Positions 47,248-58,029 are shown, counted from the first letter of the stretch. The stretch is 64,000 nucleotides of DNA from Cryobacterium breve (GCF_027594785.1 NZ_CP075584.1:3286001-3350000), one strand, 5' to 3'. The notes: a model not told the origin generated them from the sequence alone. Numbers and translations are program-made.

Positions 47248-48226
47248 GTGCCTGGAATCAATGCCAGCGGCGAGAAACGACTTGTATTGGTTTCGGGGCG
47301 AGCACACCCGCAACTGGCACTGGACATCGCCAAGGAGCTCGGTACCGAACTCGTGCACACCGATGCCCGCACCTTCGCGAACGGCGAGATCTACGCCCGT
47401 TTCGACGAGAGCGTGCGCGGCAGCGACACCTTCGTGATCCAGTCGCACACCAACCCGATCAATGAATGGCTGATGGAACAGCTCATCATGGTCGACGCGC
47501 TCAAGCGGGCCTCCGCCAAGCGCATCACGGTTGTTGCGCCGTTCTACCCTTATGCCCGCCAGGACAAGAAGGGCCGCGGCCGCGAGCCGGTATCGGCCCG
47601 TCTCGTCGCCGACCTGTTCAAGGTCGCCGGCGCCGACCGCATTATGTCGATCGACCTGCACGCCGCCCAGATCCAGGGCTTCTTCGACGGGCCCGTCGAC
47701 CACCTCTTCGCCATGCCGGTGCTGCTCGAGCACTTCCAGGAGAAGCTCGACCCCGCAACGCTCACCGTGGTGTCGCCCGACATGGGCCGCGTCCGCGTCG
47801 CGGACATCTGGAGCGACAAGCTCGGCGCCCCGCTGGCGATCATCCACAAGCGTCGCGACCCGCTGGTCCCGAACCGCGTCTCCGTGCACGAGATCGTCGG
47901 CCAGGTCTCCGGCCGCGTCTGCCTGCTCGTCGACGACATGATCGACACCGGCCGCACCATCGTCCTCGCCGCCGAGGCACTGCGTGCCGCCGGAGCGATC
48001 GGCGTGGTCGTCGCCGCGACCCACGCGGTGTTCAGCCACCCCGCGCTCGAGCCTGCTGCAGAACCCGGCGATCACCGAGGTCGTCGTCACCGACACCCTG
48101 CCGATCCCGCCGGAAAAGCGCTTCCCGACCCTGACCGTGCTGCCGATCGCCCCGCTCCTGGCCCGCGCGATCCACGAGGTCTTTGACGAGGGATCCGTCA
48201 CCTCGATGTTCGAGGGCGCCGCGTAA
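47248..48226 (+). CDS. prs: ribose-phosphate pyrophosphokinase (frame break at 48052)
   Basis: Forms PRPP from ribose 5-phosphate and ATP. Motifs: ELVHTDARTFANGEIYAR, the ATP flap YPYARQDKKGRGREPVSARL, and the PRPP loop VCLLVDDMIDTGRTI. The frame breaks at 48049-48055 (GAGCCTG); removing one base gives HPALELLQNPAITEVVVTDT and a 325-residue enzyme ending at 48226. The GTG at 47248 follows the glmU stop without a gap. glmU-prs is a conserved pair. Confidence 0.95.
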
Positions 48227-48242
48227 CCCACGCTGCCCCCAC

Positions 48243-48283
48243 CGACGGATGCCCCGCTCACCCGAGCGGGGCATCCGTCGTTA
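48243..48283 (+). terminator. terminator after prs
   Basis: A 17-bp perfect GC-rich stem (48243-48259 with 48264-48280, arm CGACGGATGCCCCGCTC), loop of 4 bases, then TTAAG. It starts 17 bases after the prs stop and faces the convergent DUF1905 gene. Confidence 0.85.
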
Positions 48284-48298
48284 AGGGAGCGGTGAGCG

Positions 48299-48622
48299 CT
48301 ACAGCACCAGGGCGATCTCGACCCGCGCCGTGCTCCCGATCTCGAGGCCCTCGGCCACGCGGATGCTCTTCTTCACCGGAAGCAGGAACTGGCCGCTCGC
48401 GCTCGAATAGAACAAGGATGTCGGCCAGCGCGAGTCGTCGATCCGCGCCAGTACCCTGACCGAGCCGAAGGCGTTGCGCTGCCCGGCTGTGAGCTTGCGG
48501 ATGACCTCGGACTCGTCGACCGGCACGGACACGAAGATCCAGGCGCCCTTGCCCTCGTACTCCCACAGCGCTGCCGTGAAGGTGAAGCGCGGGCCCGTTG
48601 GCCCCGAGGTTCGGGTGGCCAC
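48299..48622 (-). CDS. DUF1905 domain protein
   Basis: A 107-residue small beta-rich protein. RFTFTAALWEYEGKGAWIFVSVP and FGSVRVLARI, then SLFYSSASGQFLLPVKKSIR, are the DUF1905 pattern; the function of the family is unknown. It starts seven bases from the end of the membrane-protein gene upstream, so they form a two-gene operon. Confidence 0.85.
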   Translation of the reverse strand: MATRTSGPTGPRFTFTAALWEYEGKGAWIFVSVPVDESEVIRKLTAGQRNAFGSVRVLARIDDSRWPTSLFYSSASGQFLLPVKKSIRVAEGLEIGSTARVEIALVL

Positions 48623-48628
48623 GGATGC

Positions 48629-49014
48629 CTACGCCGGCACGACCGGAGGGCCGAACCCCGGCGCGCGGGGATCAGGCCGAGCGCGATCACCCAGGTCTCC
48701 CGCTCGTGCACGTCGATCGCGTAACACTGCCACCCGAACCCGCCGGGGCCGGCCAGGTCGAAGCGCGCCGTGGAGCCCTCCGCAAGCGGATAGTAGTGGG
48801 CGACCGCGACGGAGCACGCGCTCGCGGCGGTGACGGATGCGATCTGGAGCGACGTGAGGATCCCCGGCACGATCAGTGCCACGAGCCCGAGCAGCACCGC
48901 GAGGCGCATGACGAGCAGCATCCGCCTGCTGCGCAGCGGACGTGCAGCATCGTGCGGCTCATACCCGGCGAGCTCCGGGTGCTCGTGCTGCTCGCTGCCG
49001 TCGTCGTCGTTCAT
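48629..49014 (-). CDS. small membrane protein of unknown function (probable frame break near 48658)
   Basis: About 128 residues. A hydrophilic acidic N-terminus (MNDDDGSEQHEHPELAGYEP) is followed by one hydrophobic segment (LLVMRLAVLLGLVALIVPGI) and an extracellular-type domain with two cysteines (ASACSVAVAHYY and WQCYAIDVHERETW). The main frame would run on over the DUF1905 gene. If the G-run at about 48656-48660 (coding strand) is one base short, the protein ends GFGPPVVPA at 48629, just before the DUF1905 start; that is my reading. The family is not recognised. Confidence 0.6.
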
Positions 49015-49050
49015 CGTGGGCTCCAGTATCGCAAATTGCGCGCCCATTCT

Positions 49051-49111
49051 CCGCGAGAGCGTAAAAGTGCCCCTTCCCGCAGCGGGAAGGGGCACTTTTA
49101 CGCTCTCGCGG
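49051..49111. terminator. family B palindrome, copy 2: 30-bp perfect arms around a single base
   Basis: Arm 49051-49080 is an exact reverse complement of 49082-49111, with only base 49081 between. The arm begins CCGCGAGAGCGTAAAAGTG, similar at the outer end to the palindrome at 5137-5203. It is 20 bases past the gnd stop on the minus strand and before the next minus-strand gene. Confidence 0.8.
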
Positions 49112-49131
49112 CAGAGAGGCGGATGCTGTGA

Positions 49132-50589
49132 CTAGTGCGTCGAGGCCTCTGTCGCGATTTCGGTGCGGTCGCCCGACCACAGGGTGTGGAACACGCCGGG
49201 CTTGTCGACGCGCTTGTAGGTGTGCGCTCCGAAGAAGTCGCGCTGGCCCTGCACGAGGGCGGCGGGCAGGCGTTCCGCGGCGAGCGAGTCGAAGTAGCTG
49301 AGCGCCGAGGCGAATCCGGGAACCGGGATTCCGGAGAGCGCAGCCGTCGAGACGACGCGGCGCCAGGCCGACTCGCCGGCGGCGACGGCCGCGGCGAAGA
49401 ACGGGTCGACGAGCAGGGTCGGGATCGACGGGTCGTTCGCGTAGGCATCCACGATGCGGTTCAGGAACTGGGCGCGGATGATGCAGCCGCCGCGCCAGAT
49501 CGTGGCGACGGCGCCCTTGTCGATGCTCCAGTTGTACTTGGCGGCACCGGCGATGATCTCGTCGAAGCCCTGCGCGTATGCGACAACCTTCGACGCGTAG
49601 AGCGCCTGGCGCACGTCGTCGACGAAGGTGTGGCCGACCACGGCGATCTCGGGGCGGGCGCTGATCGAGGCGCGCACCGGTCCACGCTGCTCGGGGTGGC
49701 TCGACACCGCGCGGGCGAACACGGCCTCCGCGATCCCGGCGACGGGCACGCCGAGGTCGAGCGCGTTCTGCACGGTCCAGACGCCGGTTCCCTTGGAGCC
49801 GGCCTCGTCGAGGACGATGTCGATGAACGGCAGTCCGGTCTCGGCGTCGACCTGGCGGAGCACCTCCGCGGTGATCTCGATGAGGTAGCTCTCGAGGTCG
49901 CCCTTGTTCCACTCGGTGAACACGTCGGCGATGGCCGCGGGGGAGTGGCCGGTCACGTGGCGGAGCAGGTCGTAGGCCTCGGCGATGAGCTGCATGTCGG
50001 CGTATTCGATGCCGTTGTGCACCATCTTGACGAAGTGGCCCGCGCCGTCCGTGCCGATGTGGGTGACGCACGGCACGCCGTCGACGACAGCGGCGATCGA
50101 CTCGAGGATCGGGCCGAGGGTCTCGTAGGCGAGCGCGGAGCCGCCGGGCATGATGCTCGGGCCCTTGAGAGCGCCCTCTTCGCCGCCGGAGATGCCGGCG
50201 CCGACGAAGTTGATGCCGGTCGCGCTGATCGCCTTTTCGCGGCGGATGGTGTCGTGGAAGTCCGCGTTGCCGCCGTCGACGATGATGTCGCCCGGCTCGA
50301 ACAGCTCGGCGAGCTGGCTGATGACCGCGTCCGTGCCCTTGCCGGCCTGAACCATGATGATGGCGGTGCGCGGGCGGCTCAGCGACGCGACGAAGTCTTC
50401 GATGGTCTCCGAGGCGACGAAGCCGGCCTCGGGGTGTTCCGTCATCAGGGTCTCGGTGCGCACGTACGAGCGGTTGTAGACCGCGACGGTGTTCCCCTCC
50501 CGGCTGGCGAGGTTGCGGGCGAGGTTCGAGCCCATCACCGCCAGTCCGACGACGCCAATATTTGCCTGTGCTGCACCGGTTACGGTCAC
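49132..50589 (-). CDS. gnd: 6-phosphogluconate dehydrogenase (decarboxylating)
   Basis: A 485-residue NADP-dependent enzyme of the oxidative pentose phosphate pathway. Motifs: IGVVGLAVMGSNLARNLASR (dinucleotide site), IIVDGGNADF, GAGISGGEEGALKGPSIMPG, HFVKMVHNGIEYADMQLIAE (catalytic Lys and substrate loop) and IWRGGCIIRAQFL. Full length and intact. The start is MTVTGAAQ at 50589. The 306 bases between its start and rplY contain, on visual reading, promoter-like AT-rich spots (TAGGCT at about 50702) and no small gene I could support. Confidence 0.96.
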   Translation of the reverse strand: MTVTGAAQANIGVVGLAVMGSNLARNLASREGNTVAVYNRSYVRTETLMTEHPEAGFVASETIEDFVASLSRPRTAIIMVQAGKGTDAVISQLAELFEPGDIIVDGGNADFHDTIRREKAISATGINFVGAGISGGEEGALKGPSIMPGGSALAYETLGPILESIAAVVDGVPCVTHIGTDGAGHFVKMVHNGIEYADMQLIAEAYDLLRHVTGHSPAAIADVFTEWNKGDLESYLIEITAEVLRQVDAETGLPFIDIVLDEAGSKGTGVWTVQNALDLGVPVAGIAEAVFARAVSSHPEQRGPVRASISARPEIAVVGHTFVDDVRQALYASKVVAYAQGFDEIIAGAAKYNWSIDKGAVATIWRGGCIIRAQFLNRIVDAYANDPSIPTLLVDPFFAAAVAAGESAWRRVVSTAALSGIPVPGFASALSYFDSLAAERLPAALVQGQRDFFGAHTYKRVDKPGVFHTLWSGDRTEIATEASTH

Positions 50590-50895
50590 GTTCGCTCCTT
50601 CAAAATGGTTGGTCTAGAACCACGTTCAAGGTTAGTCGGTCGGGCTGGACGCCTGCCCGACGGGGGCGGGCGGATGCTGGTGCGCGGTTCCCGCACACTC
50701 CGCTAGGCTTAGCAGTTGAACTTCGGCGAGGGCTGCCAGGCGTGTCACTCGCGCTCGGCATCCGTTATCGACGCGGCGAAATGCTTCACGGCCTTTCCTC
50801 ACGCGACACGCGTTCGAGTTGAACCAGTACCCATACGCGCGGCCATCGGCTGCGCAACTGATCTGGGCCGTAGAGGCCTGACAAGGAGACACATC

Positions 50896-51525
50896 ATGGC
50901 TGAGGCCAAGGACAAAAAGGTCATCGACAACAAGATCGATGCAGACCTGCGCACCAAGTTCGGCAAGGGTGCGGCCCGCAAGCTGCGCGTGCTCGGCAAG
51001 ATCCCGGCCGTCATCTACGGCCACGGCACCGACCCGGTGCACGTTGCACTTCCGTCCCACCAGATCGGCCTGATCCTGCGTCGCGCGAACGCGGTGCTCG
51101 AGCTCGAGGTCAACGGCGAGACCCACCTGACCCTCGTCAAGGACGTCCAGAAGGACCCGGTCCGCCAGATCATCGAACACCTCGACCTCATCGTCATCCG
51201 CAAGGGTGAAAAGGTCCAGGTTGACGTCGCCGTGCACCTGACCGGTGAGATCGTCGCCGGAAACGTCATCGACCTCGACATCAAGAGCCTGCTGCTCGAG
51301 GTCGAAGCGACCAACATCCCGCAGAACATCGTCGTCAACGTCGATGGCCTCGACGAGGGCGCCCAGATCAAGGCCGGCGAGATCGTCCTTCCCGACGGTG
51401 CCGTGCTCATCTCCGACGCCGACGCCGTCGTCATCAGCGTGCACCTGCCCGAGGCCGAGGAAGAGGAAGAGGCCGTCGCCGACGCCGACGCCGAGGCCGT
51501 TGTCGAGGAAGCCCCCGCCGAGTAG
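50896..51525 (+). CDS. rplY: 50S ribosomal protein L25, general stress (Ctc) form
   Basis: A 209-residue L25/TL5/Ctc protein binding 5S rRNA. N-terminal L25 domain (GKGAARKLRVLGKIPAVIYGHG) and C-terminal TL5-type beta domain (DLDIKSLLLEVEATNIPQNI), ending with a strongly acidic tail (LPEAEEEEEAVADADAEAVV). The ATG at 50896 has an AAGGAG site 7-12 bases upstream; the reading frame stays open upstream to 50716, but that sequence is not protein-like. It is followed by pth, the usual neighbour. Confidence 0.94.
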   Translation: MAEAKDKKVIDNKIDADLRTKFGKGAARKLRVLGKIPAVIYGHGTDPVHVALPSHQIGLILRRANAVLELEVNGETHLTLVKDVQKDPVRQIIEHLDLIVIRKGEKVQVDVAVHLTGEIVAGNVIDLDIKSLLLEVEATNIPQNIVVNVDGLDEGAQIKAGEIVLPDGAVLISDADAVVISVHLPEAEEEEEAVADADAEAVVEEAPAE

Positions 51526-51574
51526 TATCCGCGTCACGCTTTCTGCCTGATCTCGTCGAACAAGGAGGATTTCC

Positions 51575-52156
51575 CTGGACGAGAATCTCTGGCTCGTAGT
51601 CGGGCTCGGCAACCCCGGGCCCGACTACGCCGGAAACCGCCACAACGTCGGCCACATGGTGACCGCCGTGCTCGCCGACCGACTGTCGGCGAATTTCAAG
51701 ACCCACAAGACCAACGCGACGGTCGCCTCCGGGCGCAGTTTCCCCGGCGGTCCCGGGCTCGTGCTCGCGACCCCGAACACGTACATGAACGTGTCCGGCG
51801 GTCCCGTCTCCGCCCTGCTGCGGTTCTACAAACTCGAACCGGAGCGCCTGATCGTCGTGCACGACGAGCTCGACCTGCCGTTCGACACGCTCAAAATCAA
51901 GGTCGGCGGCGGCCACGGCGGTCATAACGGGCTCCGCGACATCATCGCGGCCGTCGGCACCAAGGAATTCGTCCGCATCCGCCTCGGTCTGGGTCGCCCG
52001 CCCGGCCGCCAGGCGCCGGCCGACTTCGTGCTGCACGATTTTTCGAAGGTCGAGCGCGAGACCCTGCCGAACCTGCTCGAAGACGCAGCGGATGCGATCC
52101 AGCTGATCGCCGCTGAGGGCGTCACCGCCGCCCAGCAGAAGTTCCACGCGCCCTGA
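51575..52156 (+). CDS. pth: peptidyl-tRNA hydrolase, apparently starting at CTG
   Basis: Releases tRNA from stalled peptidyl-tRNA. The family N-terminus WLVVGLGNPGPDYAGNRHNVG, with the Asn and His20 active-site residues, lies upstream of the first ATG (51656), so translation must begin earlier. In frame, the only position behind a good ribosome site (AAGGAGG at 51562-51568) is a CTG at 51575, giving DENLWLVVGLG. Other motifs are TPNTYMNVSGG, VHDELDLPFD and GGHGGHNGLRDI. From CTG the protein is 193 residues, as expected. A base error turning GTG or ATG into CTG is possible. Confidence 0.88.
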   Translation: MDENLWLVVGLGNPGPDYAGNRHNVGHMVTAVLADRLSANFKTHKTNATVASGRSFPGGPGLVLATPNTYMNVSGGPVSALLRFYKLEPERLIVVHDELDLPFDTLKIKVGGGHGGHNGLRDIIAAVGTKEFVRIRLGLGRPPGRQAPADFVLHDFSKVERETLPNLLEDAADAIQLIAAEGVTAAQQKFHAP

Positions 52157-52202
52157 TCATCCCGGAAAGGCGATGGTCGGCGGTGCTGCGTAGAATTACC
52201 GG

Positions 52203-55200
52203 GTGACCCTCCACGGCGTAATTGCCACACTTTCGCGCGCCTCCACGTTCGACCGAGCCCTCGCGTGCGCGGGCCGCGACGCCGACTTCTCGCTCACGGA
52301 AGGCCTCAGGGCGCCCGTGCTCGCAGCGCTCCTCGAGCAACGTGCCCGTCTCGGCAAGGCCCCGGCCCTGCTGGTCATCACCGCCACCGGGCGCGAGTCC
52401 GAGTACCTGCACGACAACCTCGACTGCTTCACGGAAGACGCCGAGATCATCGGCTTCCCTGCCTGGGAGACCCTCCCGCACGAACGCCTGAGCCCGAGCG
52501 CCGAGATCGTCGGCAAGCGGCTCTTCGCGCTGCGGCGGATGCGGGAGTGGGAAGAGGCCGACCCGTCCGTTCGCCGACCGCTGATCGTGATCGCATCCGT
52601 GCGCGCGGCCCTGCAGCCCGTAGCGGACAACCTCACCGACTTCGCGCCGATCGTGCTCACCGCCGGCGCCCGCGGCCACGACCTGAGCGCGATCGCCGTG
52701 CAGCTCGTCGAACTTGCGTACACCCGCGTCGATATGGTCACCCGCCGCGGCGAGTTCGCCGTGCGCGGCGGCATCCTCGACGTGTTCCCGTCCGTTGCCC
52801 CGCACCCGTCCCGGGTCGAGTTCTTCGGCGACGAGGTCGAGCAGATCCGCGCCTTCTCCGTCGCCGACCAGCGCTCTCTGCCCGAACCGGTCGCCTCGGT
52901 GAGCCTGCCGCCGAGCCGCGAACTGCTGCTGAGCCCCGCCGTGCGACAGCGCGCCCGCGAGATGCAGCATGAGTTCCCGAGCCTCGCCGGCCTCCTCGCC
53001 AAGATCGCCGAGGGCATCCCGGTCGAGGGCATGGAAAGCCTCGCGCCCGCCCTCGTCGACCGGCTCGTGCCGATCACGCACTACCTCCCCGCTGAGGCCG
53101 CCGTCGCCGTGGTCTCGCCCGAACGCGTCGCCAGCCGCGCGATCAGCCTCGCCGAGACCAACCGGGAGTTCCTCGGCGCCGCCTGGAGCGCCGCGACCGC
53201 GGGTGCAGACGCGCCGATCGACCTCGAATCCGGCGACTTCCTCACCCTCGGCCGGCTACGCGAATCGGTCACGCACACCGCCCCCGGCGCTCCGGCCTCC
53301 GCCCACGTCTGGTGGACCTTCAGGCTCCTTCCAGGCCGCCCCGACGGATGCCCCAGTGCTGCCCGAGCACCGAGAAATCGACGAGCTCCTCACCATCCGG
53401 GTCGAGGGCGAGGCGGTCCCGAGCTTCCAGGGCAGCGTCGAGGGCGCCATCGGCCACCTCAGCGGCCGGCTCAAGGACGGCTGGACGGTCGGCGTGCTCG
53501 CTCAGGGCGCGGGGCTCGTCGAACGCGCCGCCGCCGTGCTCGCCGAGCACGAACTCCCCGCCCGGATCGTGACCGAATGGCCGTCGGAACCGGAACCCGG
53601 CATCGCCTACCTGCTGAAAGCATCCGTCGACCACGGTTTCGAACTCGCCGAGACGAAACTGAGCCTCGTCAGCGAGTCCGAGTTCTACGGCCGCACGGTC
53701 GGCTACGACGCTCGCCAGGTGAAGAAGCTCGCGAGCCGGCGCAAGAACGTCGTCGACCCGCTGCAGGCTCAAGGCCGGCGACCACGTCGTGCACCAGACC
53801 CACGGCATCGGCCGGTTCGTCGAACTGACCCAGCGCGAGGTGTCGAGCGGAGGCCGCAACCCGGTCAAGACCAAGCGCGAGTACCTCGTGCTCGAGTACG
53901 CGCCGTCCAAGCGCGGGCACCCCGGCGACAAGCTCTTCGTGCCCACCGACCAGCTCGACCTCGTCAGCAGGTACATCGGCGGCGAGGCTCCCGCGCTCAG
54001 CAAGATGGGCGGCAGCGACTGGTCGAGCGCGAAGTCGAAGGCCCGGCACGCGGTGCGGGACATCGCCGTCGAGCTCGTCAAGCTCTACTCGGCACGGATG
54101 GCGAGCAAGGGCCACGCCTTCGGGCCGGACACCCCCTGGCAGCGCGAGCTCGAGGAGGCATTCCCATTCGCGGAGACCCCCGACCAGCTCACCACCATCG
54201 ACGAGGTCAAGGCCGACATGGAACGGCCCATCCCGATGGACCGGCTGCTTTCCGGCGACGTCGGCTTCGGCAAGACCGAGGTCGCCGTGCGTGCCGCCTT
54301 CAAAGCGATCCAGGACGGCAAGCAGGTCGCGATCCTGGTGCCGACGACCCTCCTCGTTCGCCAGCACATGGAGACCTTCCAGGAGCGTTTCGCCGGTTTC
54401 CCCGTGCACATCCGTGCCCTGAGCCGCTTCCAGACCGAAAAGGAATCGCGGGAGACCGTCGCCGGCATCCTCGACGGCACCGTCGACCTCGTGATCGGCA
54501 CCCACCGGCTCCTGACCGGGTCGATCATCTTCAAGGACCTCGGGCTCGTCATCATCGACGAGGAGCAGCGGTTCGGCGTCGAGCACAAGGACGCCCTCAA
54601 GAAGCTCAAGACCAACGTCGACATCCTCGCGATGAGCGCGACGCCGATCCCGCGCACGCTCGAAATGGCGGTCACGGGCATCCGCGAGATGTCGACCCTC
54701 GCCACTCCGCCCGAGGACCGGCACCCGATCCTCACGTTCGTGGGGCCCTACTCCGACCGTCAGGTCGCCGCTGCGATCCGGCGCGAGCTGCTTCGCGAGG
54801 GCCAGATCTTCGTCGTGCACAACCGGGTGTCGAGCATCAACCGGATCGCCGCGCATATCGCCGAACTCGTGCCGGAGGCACGCATCGCCGTCGCGCACGG
54901 GCAGCTGCCCGAGGCGCAGGCTCGAACAGGTCGTCGTCGACTTCTGGGAGCGCAAATTCGACGTGCTCGTCTCCACGACGATCATCGAGACCGGCCTCGA
55001 CATCGCCAACGCGAACACCATCATCATCGACAGGGCCGACAAGTTCGGGCTGAGCCAGCTGCATCAGCTGCGCGGCCGCGTCGGTCGTGGGCGCGAACGT
55101 GCCTACGCGTACTTCCTCTACGACGAGAACAAGCCGCTCACCGAGATCGCCCATGACCGGCTCTCCACGATCGCGGCGAACAACGAGCTCGGCGCGGGCA

Positions 55201-55898
55201 TGCAGGTCGCCCTGAAAGACCTCGAGATCCGCGGAGCGGGCAACCTGCTCGGCGGCGAACAGGCCGGGCACATCGCCGGTGTCGGCTTCGACCTCTACCT
55301 GCGGATGATCGGCGAGGCCGTGAGCGCCTTCCGCGGCGACGTTGCGGAAGGCCAGACCGAGCTTCGACTTGAGCTGCCCGTCGACGCGCACATCCCCGAG
55401 GACTACGTCGACAGCGAGCGCCTCCGCCTCGAGGCCTACCAGAAGCTCTCCGCGGCGAGCTCCCCGACCGCGGCCAGGGACCAGACCGACCTCGTGCTCG
55501 ACGAACTCACCGACCGCTACGGTGAACCCCCGCAGCCGGTGCAGAACCTGATCCTGGTCTCCCGGCTGCGCTGGCTCTCCCAGCAGGCCGGCCTGAGCGA
55601 GGTCGTCGCGATGGGCTCCAACCTGCGGGTCGCCTCGGCCGACCTCGCCGACTCCATGCAGGTGCGCCTGAAGCGGATGTACCCCGGCTCGCGGTACACC
55701 ATCGCAACCGGGGCGATCATGGTGCCGATGCCGCGGATCAACGACGAACCGCTCGGCGACGCGGCCCTGATCGCCTGGGCCGGCTCCCTGCTCGGGGCGA
55801 TCTTCCCCCGCCCGGTCGAAGAGCCCGCCGCGCCGGGCGCCGCAGCCCAGGGCGCTCCGACGACCACGCAGAACCCCAACCCCAGGAGGAAGTCGTGA
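52203..55898 (+). CDS. mfd: transcription-repair coupling factor (three frame breaks)
   Basis: About 1,230 residues; removes stalled RNA polymerase and recruits UvrA. N-terminal UvrB-like modules ([26 protein letters not shown]), then the RNA-polymerase-interacting domain ([32 protein letters not shown]), translocase motifs [41 protein letters not shown], and the C-terminal domain ([32 protein letters not shown]). Frame breaks at 53320-53326, 53764-53770 and 54917-54923 are all CAGGCTC; removing a G in each restores [22 protein letters not shown] and [16 protein letters not shown]. Starts at GTG 52203. mazG overlaps its end by four bases. Confidence 0.95.
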
Positions 55899-56662
55899 CC
55901 GACGCCAGCCCGATCGACACCCCGATCGACCCGCGGATCGACACCCCGATCGACGTCCTGATCCGCACGGTCGCCCGGCTGCGCGCCCCCGACGGCTGCC
56001 CGTGGGATGCGGAGCAGACCCACGCCTCGCTCGTGCCCTACCTGCTCGAGGAAAGCCACGAGCTGATCGAGGCGATCGAGGCCGGCGGCAGGGAGGAACT
56101 CCTCGAGGAACTCGGCGACGTGCTCTACCAGGTCCTCTTCCACGCCGACCTCGCCGCGCACACCGCAGGCGAGGACTTCGACCTGCAGGACGTCGCCGCG
56201 CGCCTGACCCGGAAACTCGAGGGCCGGCATCCGCACGTCTTCGGAGACCTCGACCTCGCGACGGCCGACGACGTCGCCGCGGCCTGGGACGGCTTCAAGG
56301 CCGCCGAGAAGCCCGGCCGCACGAGCGTGCTCGACGGCATCCCACAGGGCATGCCGGCGCTCGCCCTCGCCGACAAGGTGCTCGGGCGTGCCCAGAAGAT
56401 CGGGCTGCTCGACGCGGACGGCGCCGACTTCCCGCTTCCGCTCGAGAGTGAGGACGAGCTCGGCCCGCTGCTGCTCGCGATCGTCTCGGCGGCGAAGGCC
56501 CGCGGCCTCGACTCCGAACGCGCCTTGCGCACGGCCGTGCGCGGGCTCCAGGACGAGATCCGTGCCGCAGAGTTCGACAACGCAGACTTCGCGGGTGCTG
56601 CGGATGCCGTCACCGACTTCTCGGATGCCGGCATCATCGGCCTCCCCTCCGAGAACGACTGA
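55895..56662 (+). CDS. mazG: nucleoside triphosphate pyrophosphohydrolase MazG
   Basis: A 255-residue house-cleaning NTP pyrophosphatase. Motifs: LRAPDGCPWDAEQTHASLVP, EESHELIEAIEAGG and EELGDVLYQVLFHADLA (the metal-binding EExxE/ExxD of the MazG fold), with a second half carrying ADKVLGRAQKIGLLDADG. The N-terminus has a short PID repeat (PIDTPIDPRIDTPID). GTG start at 55895 overlaps the mfd stop. Confidence 0.94.
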   Translation: MTDASPIDTPIDPRIDTPIDVLIRTVARLRAPDGCPWDAEQTHASLVPYLLEESHELIEAIEAGGREELLEELGDVLYQVLFHADLAAHTAGEDFDLQDVAARLTRKLEGRHPHVFGDLDLATADDVAAAWDGFKAAEKPGRTSVLDGIPQGMPALALADKVLGRAQKIGLLDADGADFPLPLESEDELGPLLLAIVSAAKARGLDSERALRTAVRGLQDEIRAAEFDNADFAGAADAVTDFSDAGIIGLPSEND

Positions 56663-56710
56663 ACCAGCGACAGGCCGGGCCGCCCGGCCCGACCTGAGAC
56701 AATGGGTTCC

Positions 56711-57989
56711 ATGGCAACACAGGTGACCCCGCCGCGCGGCATGCGCGACTTCCTCCCCGCTGAGAAGGCCGGCCGCGAGCACGCGCTCGGCGTGATCCGG
56801 CGCAGTTTCGCCGCCCACGGCTTCGACGAGATCGAGACCCCGGTCATGGAGGACTCCGCCCGGCTGCACTCCGGCCTCGGCGGCGACAACGAGAAGCTCG
56901 GCTTCGCGGTGCTCAAGCGCGGCCTGGCCCCTGCCGATGCCCTCGCCGCCGCGGAGTCCGGCGACCTGCTCGGCCTTGCCGACCTCGGCCTCCGCTTCGA
57001 CCTCACCGTGCCGCTCGCCCGGTTCTACGCAACGCACCGCGCCGCCCTGCCGACGGTGTTCCGGGCGATCCAGATCGCCCCGGTCTGGCGGGCCGAACGC
57101 CCGCAGAAGGGCAGGTACCGCCAGTTCGTGCAGTGCGACATCGACATCATCGGCGAGGCGGGCCCGCTCGCCGAGATCGAGCTCATCACCGCGACGATGG
57201 CCGCGCTCGATGCCCTGGGCCTCGCCGGCTGCTCGGTGCGCATCAACGACCGCCGCATCCTCACCGCCCTGCTCGCATACTGGCAGGTCCCATCGGATCT
57301 GTTCGAGCGGGCCCTGATCACGATCGACAAGCTCGACAAGATCGGCGTCGACGGCGTCGTCACCGAACTCGACGGCCTGGGCATCCCGACAGACGGCATC
57401 GCGGAGACCCTCCGCTCGATCGCCTCCGCCGGCTGGGACCTGCTCGGCTCGGCCAGCGAGCCCGATGCGTCCGCAGGCTCCAGCCTGGCTCGAACCGGTC
57501 GCCTACGCCGACCTGCTAGCCCTCCGCGACGCGCTCCCCGGGGCCGACCTGGTCTTCGATCCGACCCTCGTGCGCGGCATGGGCTACTACACCGGAACGA
57601 TCTTCGAGATCGCGCACCCCGATCTCGGCTACTCACTCGGCGGCGGCGGGCGCTACGACGGCATGATCGGCCGGTTCCTCGGCGTCGACGTACCCGCGTG
57701 CGGCTTCTCGATCGGCTTCGAACGCATCGTCGACCTGCTCGGCGGCACCGGCGCATCCGCCGAGAACGCCGTCGTGCTCATCCACGAGAAGGACGCAGCG
57801 CCCGGCCGCCTCGTCGCCCTGAAGACCGCGCTCGTCGCGGAGGGTTTGCGCGTGCGGCTCGAACACCGCACCAAAAACCTCAAGGCCCTGCTCGGTCGTG
57901 CCGCCGAGGCGGGCTATGGGCGCTACGCCTTTGTCACCGATGAAACAGCGGATGCCGCCACGCTCGACTTCCGTCCGTTCGCGGGCTGA
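56711..57989 (+). CDS. hisS: histidyl-tRNA synthetase (frame break at 57477)
   Basis: A class II synthetase of about 425 residues. Motif 1 region GMRDFLPAEKAGRE, motif 2 FRAIQIAPVWRAERPQKGRYRQFVQCD, the histidine loop LVRGMGYYTGTIFEI and motif 3 ACGFSIGFERIVDLL. This is a HisS variant with a short inserted segment before LAWLEP. The frame breaks at 57474-57480 (CAGGCTC); removal of one G joins EPDASA to APAWLEPVAYADL. ATG at 56711 gives MATQVTPPRG; another ATG is at 56702. Essential, so the break is not expected to be real. Confidence 0.93.
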
Positions 57990-58029
57990 TTCCCTCCCTC
58001 GGAGCCTCCGTCGCTAGACTGTTACCTGA

